NCBI RefSeq assembly: GCF_001423185.1
Contig: NZ_LMOB01000001.1
Location: forward strand, 823,437 to 887,436
Length of the DNA stretch: 64,000 nucleotides
Direction of reading: 5' to 3'
Origin: Plantibacter sp. Leaf314
GTDB taxonomy: Bacteria; Actinomycetota; Actinomycetes; Actinomycetales; Microbacteriaceae
Shown: in pieces, positions 35,292 through 43,835 of the stretch
How the letters are laid out: each line of letters starts with the position of its first letter
Numbering within the stretch: the first letter of the stretch is position 1
Position numbers and translations under genes: made by a program
The notes under the pieces: model-generated
Seen by the model: only the letters and a program-made list of their open reading frames with translations
Told to the model about the DNA's origin: nothing
The model's database searches: none

Positions 35292-36035
35292 ATGATGAAC
35301 GGCTACACCGCAGACCAGGTCCGAGCCGCAGAGGCACCACTGCTGGCTGCAGGTGAACCACTCATGGCTCGAGCCGCCCACGGCCTCGCCGAGGAGTTGC
35401 GGGCCGTCCTGGTGGAGCGCGCGGCGGAACTCGACGGTACCGTGCCGGACGCCTGGAGGATCCTCCTGCTCGTGGGATCAGGCGACAACGGCGGGGACGC
35501 CCTGTTCGCCGCCGCCGAACTGGCCGGCTCGGAGGGCCCCGAGGGGGTCCCGCTCGACCTCGTCGTCGCACGCACCGGCGACCACGCGCACGAGGCCGGC
35601 TACGCCGCCGCCGTCGAGGCGGGCGTGCGCTTCCTCGTCAACTCCCCCGCCGAACCGGACGACGCCGCGGACGAGGCGAAGGGTGCGGCGCTCGTGGTGG
35701 ACGCGGTCTTCGGCATCGGCGCGAGCCGGAACCCGAGCCTCCGCGGCGCACCCAAGGCGATCGTCGAGGCCGTCCTTCCGATCGTACAGAGCGCCGGCGG
35801 GCCCACGGTGGTGGCCGTGGACGTCCCGAGCGGCATCGACCCCGACGAGGGAAGCGTGCCCGAGGGCGCCGTCCTCCCGGCCGAGGTCACGGTCACCTTC
35901 GGCGCGGTGAAGGCCGGACTCCTCATCCCACCCGGCTCCGCCTACGCGGGAGACGTGCGGCTGATCGACATCGGCCTCGGGCCGCAGCTCGCGGGCGTCA
36001 CCCCGTTCACGATGCTCGACCAGGCCGACGCCTGA
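35292..36035 (+). CDS. NAD(P)H-hydrate epimerase (NnrE-type)
   Basis: A 247-residue YjeF-N-domain protein. YTADQVRAAEAPLLAAGEPLMARAA is the standard start; ILLLVGSGDNGGDALFAAAEL and VVDAVFGIG, VVAVDVPSGIDPDEG and VTFGAVKAGLL follow in order. It epimerises the R form of damaged NADHX/NADPHX for repair. The C-terminal dehydratase half (YjeF-C/NnrD) common in bacteria is absent; it would have to be elsewhere. Start is ATG 35292 or 35295, with GGGAAGAG 10 nt upstream. Confidence 0.85.
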   Translation: MMNGYTADQVRAAEAPLLAAGEPLMARAAHGLAEELRAVLVERAAELDGTVPDAWRILLLVGSGDNGGDALFAAAELAGSEGPEGVPLDLVVARTGDHAHEAGYAAAVEAGVRFLVNSPAEPDDAADEAKGAALVVDAVFGIGASRNPSLRGAPKAIVEAVLPIVQSAGGPTVVAVDVPSGIDPDEGSVPEGAVLPAEVTVTFGAVKAGLLIPPGSAYAGDVRLIDIGLGPQLAGVTPFTMLDQADA

Positions 36036-36036
36036 C

Positions 36037-36065
36037 ACCGCCTCGAGGAGTCATCCCCAGGCGGT
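36037..36065. terminator. Weak inverted repeat between convergent nnrE and trpEG-type genes
   Basis: ACCGCCT (36037-36043) and AGGCGGT (36059-36065) with a 15-nt loop, right after the nnrE stop. It lacks a T-tract, so terminator function is uncertain. Confidence 0.3.
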
Positions 36066-36090
36066 CGCGGAGCGCGGCGTCGGGACGCGG

Positions 36091-38004
36091 TCAGGCGTCG
36101 ACCGGCGCAGCCGACACCCCTGACGCCACGCCGGCGAGCGCGTGCCCTGCGAGCGAACCGAGGGTGCGGAGCCCGTCCCTGGACAGCACCGATTCCAGGT
36201 GTCCCTGCACCGAGGCGAACCCGCGACCGCGCATGGCGAAGACGTCGCCGGAGACGGGGTCCGCGGCGATCTCGACCCCGCCCACCGGCGCATCTCCCGA
36301 GGAGCGGGCCGTGAAGGTGTTGTAGAACCCGATCAACGACTGCTCGCCGAAGAGGTCGAGGTCGAGTTGCAGCCCCTGGCGAGGAGCGTCGAGTCGGGCG
36401 ATCGGCAGACCGAGCTGGATCGCCAGCACCTGGTGGCTCAGGCACACCGCGAGGAGGGGGGCACCGGCCGCGAGGCGTGCTGACACGATCTCGTGGAGGC
36501 GGCGGACCCGGGGCTCGGCGAGGTCGAGCGGGTCGCCTGGTCCGGGTCCGGCGACGAGCAGGTCGGCGTCCAAGCGCGAGTCGTTCACCGTCGACCAGTG
36601 CTCGACGTCGACGGTCATGCCGAAGTGGCGAAGTTGGTGGGCGAGCATCGCGGTGAACTCGTCCTCGGCGTCGACGATGATCGCGGAACGGCCGGACAAC
36701 GGACCGGTTGGCGCCGCGTGCTGGGGCTGCAACCAGAAGGGTGCGAGCCGCTCGTTGCGGGCCCGAAGCGCCTCCTCGACCCCCGGCTCGGCGGCGAGGT
36801 CGACCGTCGGGCCGAGCTCGGGCGGAGCCATGACGCCGAGCGCCGTGAGCACACCGGCCGCCTTCGCAGCCGTCTCGGCCACCTCGGAGACGGGATCCGA
36901 ATGCCGGACCAGCGTCGCCCCGGCGGGGACCCGGACGAGCCCTGCGTCGTCGAGGTAGGCCGTGCGGATGAGGATCGGGGCGTCGAGTTCGTAGTCGCCG
37001 TCGTCCATCGGGGTGAACAGCGCGAGGACGCCCGAATAATAACCGCGCGGGTTGCGCTCGTGTCGGGCGATGACGGCGCAGGCGTTCTGCATGGGCGACC
37101 CCGTGACCGTCGGCGCGAACATCGTCAGCCGCAGCACCTCCCGGACGTCGAGGTCGCTCGTTCCGGCCAGCAGGTACTCGGTGTGCGTGAGGCGCGACAT
37201 CTGCTTGACGTAGGGCCCGAGGATGCGTCCGCCGGATGCACAGACCCGGCTCATCATCTTCATCTCCTCGTCGACGACCATGAAGAGTTCCTCGGTCTCC
37301 TTGACGTCACCCAGGAACGCGCGGAACTCGTCGCCGGTCGCGCCGGAGCGCGGGTGGCGGAACGTCCCGCTGATGGGGTTCATCGTCACGGTCCGCTCGC
37401 CCGTCGACGCGTCGCGGGAGACGGCGACGTGCCGCTCAGGCGTCGCGCCGGCCATCGAGACCCCCGGCGTGTGCACGGCGAACGTCCAGTAGGCTCCGGT
37501 CTCCCCCGAGAGGAGCGCCCGCAACCAGGCGAGGACCGCGCGCTCGGCGGGCACCTCGGTCGTCGCGGTGAACTCGCGGCGGATGACGAAGTTCGCGCCT
37601 TCACCGCGGCCGATCTCATCCTCGATCACGCGGCGGACGATCGCCGCGTAGTCCTCGTCGGAGACGTCGAACCCGCCGTCGAGCAGCGGGACCACGTCGA
37701 TCGGCAGCCGGTCGAGCAACTCGCCGAGGGCGACCGACTCCCGTTCCTCGACAACGAGGCATCGCAGCGGCGCGCCGTCGTCCATCGCTGCGAAGCCGCG
37801 CTCACGCACCTGTCGGTACGGCACGAGGGTGAGGACCTCCGGTCGGCGTGCGTCGCCGGCCGCTCCGAGCGGGATGTCGGCGAGCGAGTCGACGTCGACG
37901 ACGTCGCCGGTGTAGAGGTCGACGGTGTCGCTGCCGTGGCGGCGGATCACCGCGAACGGGAAGTCGGGGCCGGCGTTCAGCACGCGGTTGAGCAGGGTGG
38001 TCAT
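36091..38004 (-). CDS. Fused anthranilate synthase-type enzyme, TrpE(G)/PhzE-like
   Basis: A 637-residue fusion. Residues 1-410 or so are the chorismate-binding domain (MNPISGTFRHP, KETEELFMVVDEEMKMMSRVC, TPMQNA-like GSPMQNACAVIARHERNPRGYYSG). From about 430 comes a class I glutamine amidotransferase (VAGPGPGDP, nucleophile in LLAVCLSHQVLAIQLG, FYNTF, then VQGHLESVL for His and Glu). The layout is that of PhzE and of fused Streptomyces TrpE(G). The N-terminal LLES feedback element of TrpE is not seen. Product is anthranilate or 2-amino-2-deoxyisochorismate; the Trp-codon attenuator upstream argues for anthranilate/tryptophan control. GAGGACACCACC precedes the ATG. Confidence 0.88.
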   Translation of the reverse strand: MTTLLNRVLNAGPDFPFAVIRRHGSDTVDLYTGDVVDVDSLADIPLGAAGDARRPEVLTLVPYRQVRERGFAAMDDGAPLRCLVVEERESVALGELLDRLPIDVVPLLDGGFDVSDEDYAAIVRRVIEDEIGRGEGANFVIRREFTATTEVPAERAVLAWLRALLSGETGAYWTFAVHTPGVSMAGATPERHVAVSRDASTGERTVTMNPISGTFRHPRSGATGDEFRAFLGDVKETEELFMVVDEEMKMMSRVCASGGRILGPYVKQMSRLTHTEYLLAGTSDLDVREVLRLTMFAPTVTGSPMQNACAVIARHERNPRGYYSGVLALFTPMDDGDYELDAPILIRTAYLDDAGLVRVPAGATLVRHSDPVSEVAETAAKAAGVLTALGVMAPPELGPTVDLAAEPGVEEALRARNERLAPFWLQPQHAAPTGPLSGRSAIIVDAEDEFTAMLAHQLRHFGMTVDVEHWSTVNDSRLDADLLVAGPGPGDPLDLAEPRVRRLHEIVSARLAAGAPLLAVCLSHQVLAIQLGLPIARLDAPRQGLQLDLDLFGEQSLIGFYNTFTARSSGDAPVGGVEIAADPVSGDVFAMRGRGFASVQGHLESVLSRDGLRTLGSLAGHALAGVASGVSAAPVDA

Positions 38005-38053
38005 GGTGGTGTCCTCAGGCTGGGACCGATCCGACAGGGCCTCCGAACGAGAA

Positions 38054-38075
38054 CGACCGCCCTGTCAGGCGGTCG
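38054..38075 (-). terminator. Attenuator terminator hairpin upstream of the trpEG-type gene
   Basis: Minus-strand CGACCGCC-TGACAG-GGCGGTCG: 8 bp perfect stem, 6-nt loop, then TTCTCGTT. It lies 31 nt after the leader-peptide stop and 50 nt before the structural gene. The 5' arm includes CCGCCT, which is also the sequence that pairs with the leader's AGGCGG. Confidence 0.75.
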
Positions 38076-38101
38076 AGTCGTCGTGTGTGCACGTGCGCGG
38101 T

Positions 38102-38116
38102 CCGCCTAGGAGGCGG
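38102..38116 (-). promoter_or_regulatory. Attenuator pause/antiterminator element
   Basis: Minus-strand CCGCCT-CCT-AGGCGG, immediately after the tandem Trp codons and spanning the leader stop. The AGGCGG arm (38102-38107) can pair with this first CCGCCT (38111-38116) or, if a ribosome stalls at the Trp codons and masks it, with the identical CCGCCT in the terminator's 5' arm (38067-38072). Thus hairpins 1:2, 2:3 and 3:4 are mutually exclusive. Confidence 0.7.
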
Positions 38117-38147
38117 GCCACCAGCTCGTTGCACACGTCGTTCGCAT
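38106..38147 (-). CDS. trpL: Tryptophan leader peptide
   Basis: A 13-residue peptide, MRTTCATSWWPAS, ending in TAG. The two successive TGG codons (38118-38123) are the sensor: low charged tRNA-Trp would stall the ribosome there and favour the antiterminator. Size, WW position and following hairpins equal those of known actinobacterial trp leaders. No ribosome site precedes the ATG, but TATGCT ends 7 nt upstream, so the transcript is probably leaderless. Confidence 0.78.
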   Translation of the reverse strand: MRTTCATSWWPAS

Positions 38148-38154
38148 GGAGCCG

Positions 38155-38160
38155 AGCATA
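38155..38160 (-). promoter_or_regulatory. -10 box (TATGCT) of the trp leader transcript
   Basis: Minus-strand TATGCT ends 7 nt before the leader-peptide ATG. The -35 region shows no match to TTGACA. Confidence 0.5.
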
Positions 38161-38243
38161 CACGGCGCGGCACCGGCTCTGCTGGGCGTCGGAGCGGCCG
38201 CCGCGGCGCCACGAAGCACAGGACGTTCCCGACCTCGCTCCCG

Positions 38244-38249
38244 TAGACT
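38244..38249 (+). promoter_or_regulatory. -10 box (TAGACT) of tRNA-Leu
   Basis: TAGACT ends 10 nt before the tRNA 5' end. Consistent with the other -10 boxes of the window. Confidence 0.45.
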
Positions 38250-38259
38250 GAGCCGAGCC

Positions 38260-38341
38260 GCGGGAGTGGTGGAATTGGCAGACACGCAGGATTTAGGTTC
38301 CTGTGCTTTCGAGCGTGAGGGTTCAAGTCCCTTCTCCCGCA
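38260..38341 (+). tRNA. tRNA-Leu, anticodon TAG
   Basis: An 82-nt class II tRNA: acceptor GCGGGAG/CTCCCGC with discriminator A, D arm with TGGTGGAATTGGCA, anticodon loop ATTTAGG (TAG), a long variable arm TGCTTTCGAGCGTG and T arm GGGTTCAAGTCCC. CCA is not encoded. Reads CUA and related Leu codons. Confidence 0.96.
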
Positions 38342-38393
38342 CGCGACACCGTCGTACGCCGTTCCATCCCTCCCCCGACAGCAGGAGCTCCGC

Positions 38394-39140
38394 ATGGTCC
38401 ACACCGCCCTCATCCCCTGGCTCGACCCGGAGGGCATCATCACGGCCGTCGGTCCGTGGGCCCTGGTCGTCGTGTGCGCGATCGTCTTCGCCGAGACCGG
38501 CCTCCTCGTCGGGTTCCTCCTGCCCGGCGACACCCTCCTCGTCATCACCGGCCTCCTCGCGTTCGGATCCGCGCGCGTCATCGAGATCGACATCTGGTGG
38601 GTCTGCCTCGCCATCGGATTCGCGGCATTCCTGGGCGGTGAGGTCGGGTATCTGATCGGGCACAAACTCGGGCCCAAAGTCTTCGAGCGGAAGGAGTCCG
38701 GTCTCTTCAGCATCAAGAACGTCGAGCGAACGAACGCCTTCTTCGAGCGCTTCGGCGCCCTCGCGGTCATCCTGGCCCGCTTCGTCCCGATCGTCCGGAC
38801 CTTCGCACCGGTCGCCGCGGGCATCGGGCACATGAACTACAAGAAGTACTCGCTCTACAACCTCGTCGGCGCGTTGATCTGGGGCGCGGGCCTGACCTTC
38901 TTCGGCTACCTGCTCGGCTACATCCCCCCGGTCGCCACCTTCGTGCAGAACTACATCGACGTCATCCTCATCGGCGCGGTCGTCCTCACCCTCATCCCGA
39001 CCACGTGGCACTACATCCAGTCGAGCCGGAAGGCGAAGGCGCTCCAGGGCACCATCTCCGAAGAGGAGCGTCGCGCGGCGGCCTCCAAGCTGGCCGACCA
39101 GGACGTCTTCAACCGCGACCGCGGCAACGACCCGGCCTGA
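38394..39140 (+). CDS. DedA-family membrane protein
   Basis: A 248-residue membrane protein of the DedA/SNARE-associated (VTT) family, thought to move lipids such as undecaprenyl phosphate between leaflets. VFAETGLLVGFLLPGDTLLVITGLLA is the conserved first part (re-entrant loop acids Glu and Asp), FLGGEVGYLIGHKLGPKVF and ILARFVPIVRTFAPVAAGIGHMNYKKY carry the essential Arg/Pro pattern. The tail after residue 215 is charged and cytosolic. CAGGAGC precedes the ATG. Confidence 0.92.
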   Translation: MVHTALIPWLDPEGIITAVGPWALVVVCAIVFAETGLLVGFLLPGDTLLVITGLLAFGSARVIEIDIWWVCLAIGFAAFLGGEVGYLIGHKLGPKVFERKESGLFSIKNVERTNAFFERFGALAVILARFVPIVRTFAPVAAGIGHMNYKKYSLYNLVGALIWGAGLTFFGYLLGYIPPVATFVQNYIDVILIGAVVLTLIPTTWHYIQSSRKAKALQGTISEEERRAAASKLADQDVFNRDRGNDPA

Positions 39141-39185
39141 TCACCGGCGGCACCGTCGGCCCGCTACCGCGGCCACCGCGCCGGG

Positions 39186-40100
39186 TCAGCGGTGGTGGGA
39201 CTCCTCGTGTGAGGCGTGCTCCTCAGGCTCCAGCTGGAACGTGGAATGCTCCACGTCGAAGTGGTCGTGAAGACACGAGCCCAGACGGTCGAGCAGCTCC
39301 CCCGTCCCGCCGAGCGCGAACACCCGCTGCTCGACGACGACGTGTGCGGAGAACACCGGCTGCCCGGAGGTGATCTGCCAGACGTGGACGTCGTGCACGG
39401 CGACGACCCCGTCCGTCCCGATCAGGTGGTCCCTGATCTCCTGCACGTCGGTGTCGGAGGGCGCGGACTCGCTGAGGACGTGGACCACGTCGCGGAGCAA
39501 CGCCCAGGCGCGCGGCACGATCATCGCGGCGATCGCGAGCGACGCGATGGCGTCCGCCTGGGCGAACCCCGTCAGCAGGATGACGACCGCGGCGATGATG
39601 ACGGCGATCGACCCCAGGAGGTCGCCGAGGACCTCGAGGTACGCGCCGCGCATGTTGATCGAGGAGTCACGGCCTCCCCTGAGGATCCAGAGCGCCCCGA
39701 GGTTCGCGACGAGGCCGATGACCGCGACGACCAGCATCGGCAGGCTCTGGACCTCGCCCGACGAGGGCTCGACGAGCCGGGCGATCCCTTCGAGGAGCAC
39801 CGACACGGCCACGGCGATCAGGATCAACGCGTTGATCAGGGCCCCGAACACCTCGGCCCGCTGATACCCGAACGTCTGGCGGTCGGTGGCCGGTCGGGCA
39901 GCGACGATCGTCGCCACGAGCGCGATGACGAGCCCGGTCAGATCCGACAACATGTGCCCGGCGTCCGCGAGCAACGACAGCGAACCGCTCGCCCACGCGC
40001 CGACCAGCTCGACGACCAGGATGGTCGCGATGATGGCGATCGCCGCCACTAGTCGCGAACGGTTGGTGGCGCTGCCGGCGTGCGTGTGATCGTGACCCAT
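39186..40100 (-). CDS. Cation diffusion facilitator (Zn2+/Cd2+-type) exporter
   Basis: A 304-residue CDF protein with six membrane helices and a C-terminal cytosolic domain (VHDVHVWQITSGQPVFSAHVVVE). The first metal site in TM2 is LLADAGHMLSDL (HxxxD). In TM5 the expected His is Glu (YLEVLGDLLGS). His-rich ends MGHDHTHAG and HASHEESHHR suggest metal gathering. Metal identity is inferred as Zn/Cd/Co. Convergent with dedA. Confidence 0.88.
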   Translation of the reverse strand: MGHDHTHAGSATNRSRLVAAIAIIATILVVELVGAWASGSLSLLADAGHMLSDLTGLVIALVATIVAARPATDRQTFGYQRAEVFGALINALILIAVAVSVLLEGIARLVEPSSGEVQSLPMLVVAVIGLVANLGALWILRGGRDSSINMRGAYLEVLGDLLGSIAVIIAAVVILLTGFAQADAIASLAIAAMIVPRAWALLRDVVHVLSESAPSDTDVQEIRDHLIGTDGVVAVHDVHVWQITSGQPVFSAHVVVEQRVFALGGTGELLDRLGSCLHDHFDVEHSTFQLEPEEHASHEESHHR

Positions 40101-40177
40101 GATGTGACAACCGTACGAGCTTCCCGGGGCCCCGGGAAGGGTTCATGCCGAGATAGGAATGGTCCTGAGTATCATGC

Positions 40178-40807
40178 TCAGTTGGCGGCCGCCGGCGCGG
40201 GCAGGAGCCCCCGCAACACCGGGACCAGTTCGCGGAAGGCGATCGCCCGGTGACTCGACTCGTTCTTCTCCACCGGTGTCAGTTGGGCCGCGGTACGGTG
40301 GTCGCCGCTGGGGATGAAGGCCGGATCATAGCCGAAGCCGTTCGTGCCGATCGGCTCCGTGGCGAGCGCCCCGCGCCAGGTTCCGACCGCCACATGCTCG
40401 AAGGGGTCCGTCCCCGGGATCCCCGCGGGCACGACGAGCGCGAGGTGGCAGGCGAACCATGCCGAACGGTGCTCCGCACGCACGTCGCGCAGTTGATCGA
40501 GCAGGAGCGCGAGGTTCGCCGACGAGTCGTGGTGCGAGCCCGCCCAACGCGCCGAGAAGATGCCGGGCGCGCCACCCAGGATGTCGACACCGATCCCCGA
40601 GTCGTCCGCGAGGGCGATCGAGCCGGTGTGGGCGGCGGCCACGCGGGCCTTGATCAACGCGTTCTCGCTGAACGACGTGCCGTCCTCGACGGGCTCAGGG
40701 CCGTCGTAGCCGAGGACCGTGATGCCCGGCACATCGCGGCTCACCAGCCGCTGGAACTCCTCGACCTTGTGCTGGTTGTGCGTCGCGAGGACGATCTCGA
40801 CGGACAT
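40178..40807 (-). CDS. rdgB: Non-canonical purine NTP pyrophosphatase (RdgB/HAM1)
   Basis: A 209-residue ITP/XTP pyrophosphatase that keeps deaminated purines out of DNA and RNA. IVLATHNQHKVEEFQRL at the start, FSENALIKARVAA, LADDSGIGVDILGGAPGIFSARWAG and NGFGYDPAFIP are the family signatures. The ATG shares 1 nt with the rph stop (TGATG). Last gene of murI-rph-rdgB, an order common in actinomycetes. Confidence 0.95.
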   Translation of the reverse strand: MSVEIVLATHNQHKVEEFQRLVSRDVPGITVLGYDGPEPVEDGTSFSENALIKARVAAAHTGSIALADDSGIGVDILGGAPGIFSARWAGSHHDSSANLALLLDQLRDVRAEHRSAWFACHLALVVPAGIPGTDPFEHVAVGTWRGALATEPIGTNGFGYDPAFIPSGDHRTAAQLTPVEKNESSHRAIAFRELVPVLRGLLPAPAAAN

Positions 40808-41541
40808 CAGCGTCCGAGGGCCTCGAACTGGATCGCCTTGAGCGACGCCGCACCACCGACGGCCAGATCGAGCAACGAGTCGAGCTCCCGGCGGTCGAAC
40901 GGTGCCCCCTCGGCCGTCCCTTGCACCTCGACGAACGAGCCCCCTCCGGTCACCACGACGTTCATGTCGGTCTCGGCGCGCACGTCCTCGACATAGGCGA
41001 GGTCGAGCATCGGGACACCGTCGATGATCCCGACCGAGACGGCGGAGACGCTGTCCGTGAGTGGTGTGGCCTTCTGCGAGATGAACTTCTTCCCGCGCGC
41101 CCATTCGATGGCGTCGGCGAGGGCCACGTAAGCGCCCGTGATCGCGGCGGTCCGCGTGCCACCGTCGGCCTGCAGGACGTCACAGTCGATCACGATCGTG
41201 TTCTCGCCGAGCGCCTTCGTGTCGATCACGGCACGGAGGCTGCGGCCGATGAGCCGGGAGATCTCATGGGTCCGGCCTCCGATGCGTCCCTTGACCGCCT
41301 CACGGTCCATCCGCTCGTTGGTGGATCGCGGCAGCATGGAGTACTCGGCGGTGACCCAGCCCCGACCCTTGCCGTTCAGCCACCGGGGCACCCCGTTCGT
41401 GAACGACGCGGTGCACAGCACCTTGGTCCGCCCGAAACTGATGAGCGCCGAACCCTCGGCCTGCTCGCTCCAGCCCCGCTCGATGGTGATGGGACGCAGC
41501 TGGTCGTTGGTGCGGCCGTCGGCGCGCTGGATGTCACTCAT
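40807..41541 (-). CDS. rph: Ribonuclease PH
   Basis: A 244-residue phosphorolytic exoribonuclease that trims tRNA 3' ends. [74 protein letters not shown] and [17 protein letters not shown] are in order. It overlaps the murI end by 8 nt. Typical length. Confidence 0.96.
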   Translation of the reverse strand: MSDIQRADGRTNDQLRPITIERGWSEQAEGSALISFGRTKVLCTASFTNGVPRWLNGKGRGWVTAEYSMLPRSTNERMDREAVKGRIGGRTHEISRLIGRSLRAVIDTKALGENTIVIDCDVLQADGGTRTAAITGAYVALADAIEWARGKKFISQKATPLTDSVSAVSVGIIDGVPMLDLAYVEDVRAETDMNVVVTGGGSFVEVQGTAEGAPFDRRELDSLLDLAVGGAASLKAIQFEALGR

Positions 41542-42379
41542 GGATGTGCTCCTCGAACTGGTGGGATGGAAGGTCGATGACGCCGGTCTGGACGAGCGAG
41601 ACCGTCGAGATCTCCCGGCCCATCAGGCGGTTGGCGAGGGCGATGAAGTCGTCGGCGCTGCTCCCCGTCGCCTCGTACCGGTGGACGGGCGGTTCGCCGC
41701 TGTCGCGGAGCAGGTCGCGGGTGACGAGGACCCGATACACGTCGTTCGCGGTCTCCGTGTCGCTCGAGACGAGGGACACCTGCGGGCCCATCACGTAACT
41801 GATCGCACCCTTCAGGAAGGGGTAATGGGTGCAGCCCAGCACGACCGTGTCGACCCCGGCATGCCGGAGCGGCGCGAGGTACTCCTCCGCGGCCTCCAGG
41901 AGGTCCGGACCGGTCGTGACACCCGCCTCGACGAACTCCACGAACCGCGGGCAGGCCTGCCCGAACACCGTCAGCTCGGGGTTGACCTCGAACAGGTCCT
42001 GATAGGCGCGCGAGTTGATGGTGCCCTCGGTTCCGATGACCCCGATGCGGCCGTTACGGGTGCTGCGCACCGCGGTTCGGACCGCCGGCTGGATGACCTC
42101 GACCACCGGGACCGAGTACCGTTCGCGGGCGTCGCGCAGCATCGCCGCCGACGCGGTGTTGCACGCGATGACGAGCATCTTGACGCCCTGGTCGACGAGG
42201 GTGTCGAGCACCTCGAGCGAATACCGTCGGACGTCGGCGATGGGTTTCGGCCCGTAGGGCGAATGGGCGGTGTCGCCGATGTAGATCACGGATTCGGCCG
42301 GGAGCTGGTCGCTGACCGCTCTCGCCACCGTGAGTCCGCCGACGCCTGAGTCGAAGATGCCGATGGGTGCGTCGTTCAC
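41534..42379 (-). CDS. murI: Glutamate racemase
   Basis: A 281-residue racemase that supplies D-glutamate for peptidoglycan. Catalytic cysteines are in [10 protein letters not shown] and [28 protein letters not shown] is the start and [13 protein letters not shown] the phosphate-like loop. GTG start at 42379 is 8 nt after a TAGGCT box, without a ribosome site, so probably leaderless. First gene of murI-rph-rdgB. Confidence 0.95.
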   Translation of the reverse strand: MNDAPIGIFDSGVGGLTVARAVSDQLPAESVIYIGDTAHSPYGPKPIADVRRYSLEVLDTLVDQGVKMLVIACNTASAAMLRDARERYSVPVVEVIQPAVRTAVRSTRNGRIGVIGTEGTINSRAYQDLFEVNPELTVFGQACPRFVEFVEAGVTTGPDLLEAAEEYLAPLRHAGVDTVVLGCTHYPFLKGAISYVMGPQVSLVSSDTETANDVYRVLVTRDLLRDSGEPPVHRYEATGSSADDFIALANRLMGREISTVSLVQTGVIDLPSHQFEEHIHE

Positions 42380-42387
42380 GATGGTCC

Positions 42388-42393
42388 AGCCTA
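42388..42393 (-). promoter_or_regulatory. -10 box (TAGGCT) of murI
   Basis: Minus-strand TAGGCT ends 8 nt before the GTG at 42379. Confidence 0.45.
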
Positions 42394-42455
42394 CCGCGCA
42401 TGACCCCTCGTCATGCCGGACCGCCCGATCACCGCGATCCGTGCACCCGCGCGGC

Positions 42456-42461
42456 TAGGCT
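42456..42461 (+). promoter_or_regulatory. -10 box (TAGGCT) of pncB
   Basis: TAGGCT ends 6 nt before the GTG at 42468; no ribosome site. Confidence 0.5.
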
Positions 42462-42467
42462 GAACGG

Positions 42468-43796
42468 GTGCACGAGTCCTCAGCTCTCCTCACCGACCGT
42501 TACGAACTCACGATGCTGGACGCCGCCCTCCACCGCGGCACCGCCGATCGGGAGTGCCTCTTCGAGCTGTTCGCCCGCAGGCTCTCAGGCGGACGACGCT
42601 ACGGGGTGGTCGCCGGTACCGGCCGGTTCCTCGAACTGCTCAAGCGGTTCCGGTTCGGCGAGGCGGAACTGGAGTGGCTGCGCGAGGAAGGCGTGGTCAG
42701 CACGGCGGCACTCGACTGGCTCGCCGACTACCGCTTCTCCGGTTCGGTCTGGGGGTACCGGGAAGGCGAGGTGTTCTTCCCCGGTTCGCCGATCCTCGTC
42801 GTGGAGGGTACCTTCGCGGAGGCCGTCATCCTCGAGACCCTCGCGCTCAGCGTCTTCAACTACGACAGCGCGGTCGCCACCGCGGCCGCACGCATGACCT
42901 CGGCCGCCGGTACACGCCCCCTCGCCGAGATGGGCTCGCGCCGGACCGGTGAGCGGTCGGCGATCGCTGCCGCCAGGGCCGCCTACATCGCGGGCTTCAG
43001 CGCCACGTCCAACCTCGAAGCCGGCCGCAGTTGGGGTATCCCGACGATGGGTACCGCCGCACACTCCTTCACCCTCCTGCACGACTCCGAGGAGGACGCG
43101 TTCCGGGCACAGATCGACACGATGGGCGCGGGGACGACGCTGCTCGTCGACACCTATGACATCGAAGCGGCGGTGCGGCTCGGCGTGCGCCTCGCAGGGC
43201 CCGAGCTCGGCGCGGTCCGCATCGACTCCGGCGACCTGCCGATCGTCGTCGACCAGGTGCGGCGACTGCTCGACGAGCTCGGCGCCACCACGACCCGCAT
43301 CACGGTCACGAACGACCTCGACGAGCATGCCGTCGCCGCCTTGGCCGCCTCGCCCGTCGACTCCTACGGCGTCGGGACGTCCGTCGTCACCGGATCCGGC
43401 TCGCCGGCGATGGGGATGGTCTACAAGCTCGTGTCCCACCGCGACGACCAGGGCGACTGGATCAGCGTCGCCAAGAAGTCCGCTGAGAAGGCGACCGTCG
43501 GCGGCCGCAAGACCGCGGCACGCGCCTACGACCGCAACGGCGTCGCTCGGGAGGAGCGCATCTACCTCGGCGACGGGCCGGCCGGTCAGCACGAGGGGGC
43601 GGCCGACGCCGGTTCGGAACGCCCGCTCATGGTCCCGCTCGTGGTCGGCGGTCTCGTCGACGAGCAGTACCTCGGTGCCGCGGGAACGCGGCAGGCGAGG
43701 GAGCACCGTGAGCGTTCGGTCGCGGAACTGCCGCCGCGCGCCGTCAGCCTGACGCGCGGAGACCCGGTGCTTCCGACCGTCTACCTCGAGGGCTGA
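42468..43796 (+). CDS. pncB: Nicotinate phosphoribosyltransferase
   Basis: A 442-residue NAD-salvage enzyme that joins nicotinate to PRPP with ATP. LLTDRYELTMLDAAL is the standard start, VFNYDSAVATAAARM-, EMGSRRTGERSAIAAARAAYIAGFSATSN, GTAAHSFTLLHD (phosphohistidine region) and IRIDSGDLP-type strand VRIDSGDLP follow. The C-terminal half beyond residue 350 (PPRAVSLTRGDPVLPTVYLEG) is as in actinobacterial members. Leaderless-type start, divergent from murI. Confidence 0.94.
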   Translation: MHESSALLTDRYELTMLDAALHRGTADRECLFELFARRLSGGRRYGVVAGTGRFLELLKRFRFGEAELEWLREEGVVSTAALDWLADYRFSGSVWGYREGEVFFPGSPILVVEGTFAEAVILETLALSVFNYDSAVATAAARMTSAAGTRPLAEMGSRRTGERSAIAAARAAYIAGFSATSNLEAGRSWGIPTMGTAAHSFTLLHDSEEDAFRAQIDTMGAGTTLLVDTYDIEAAVRLGVRLAGPELGAVRIDSGDLPIVVDQVRRLLDELGATTTRITVTNDLDEHAVAALAASPVDSYGVGTSVVTGSGSPAMGMVYKLVSHRDDQGDWISVAKKSAEKATVGGRKTAARAYDRNGVAREERIYLGDGPAGQHEGAADAGSERPLMVPLVVGGLVDEQYLGAAGTRQAREHRERSVAELPPRAVSLTRGDPVLPTVYLEG

Positions 43797-43835
43797 CGCA
43801 CCCTCGCGCCGGCCACGTTCGGACCCGCAAGCGGA

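Noticed and set aside
36091..38004. A phenazine cluster
   Set aside because: Only the PhzE-like gene is present; no phzB/D/F/G-like neighbours, and the leader points to tryptophan control.
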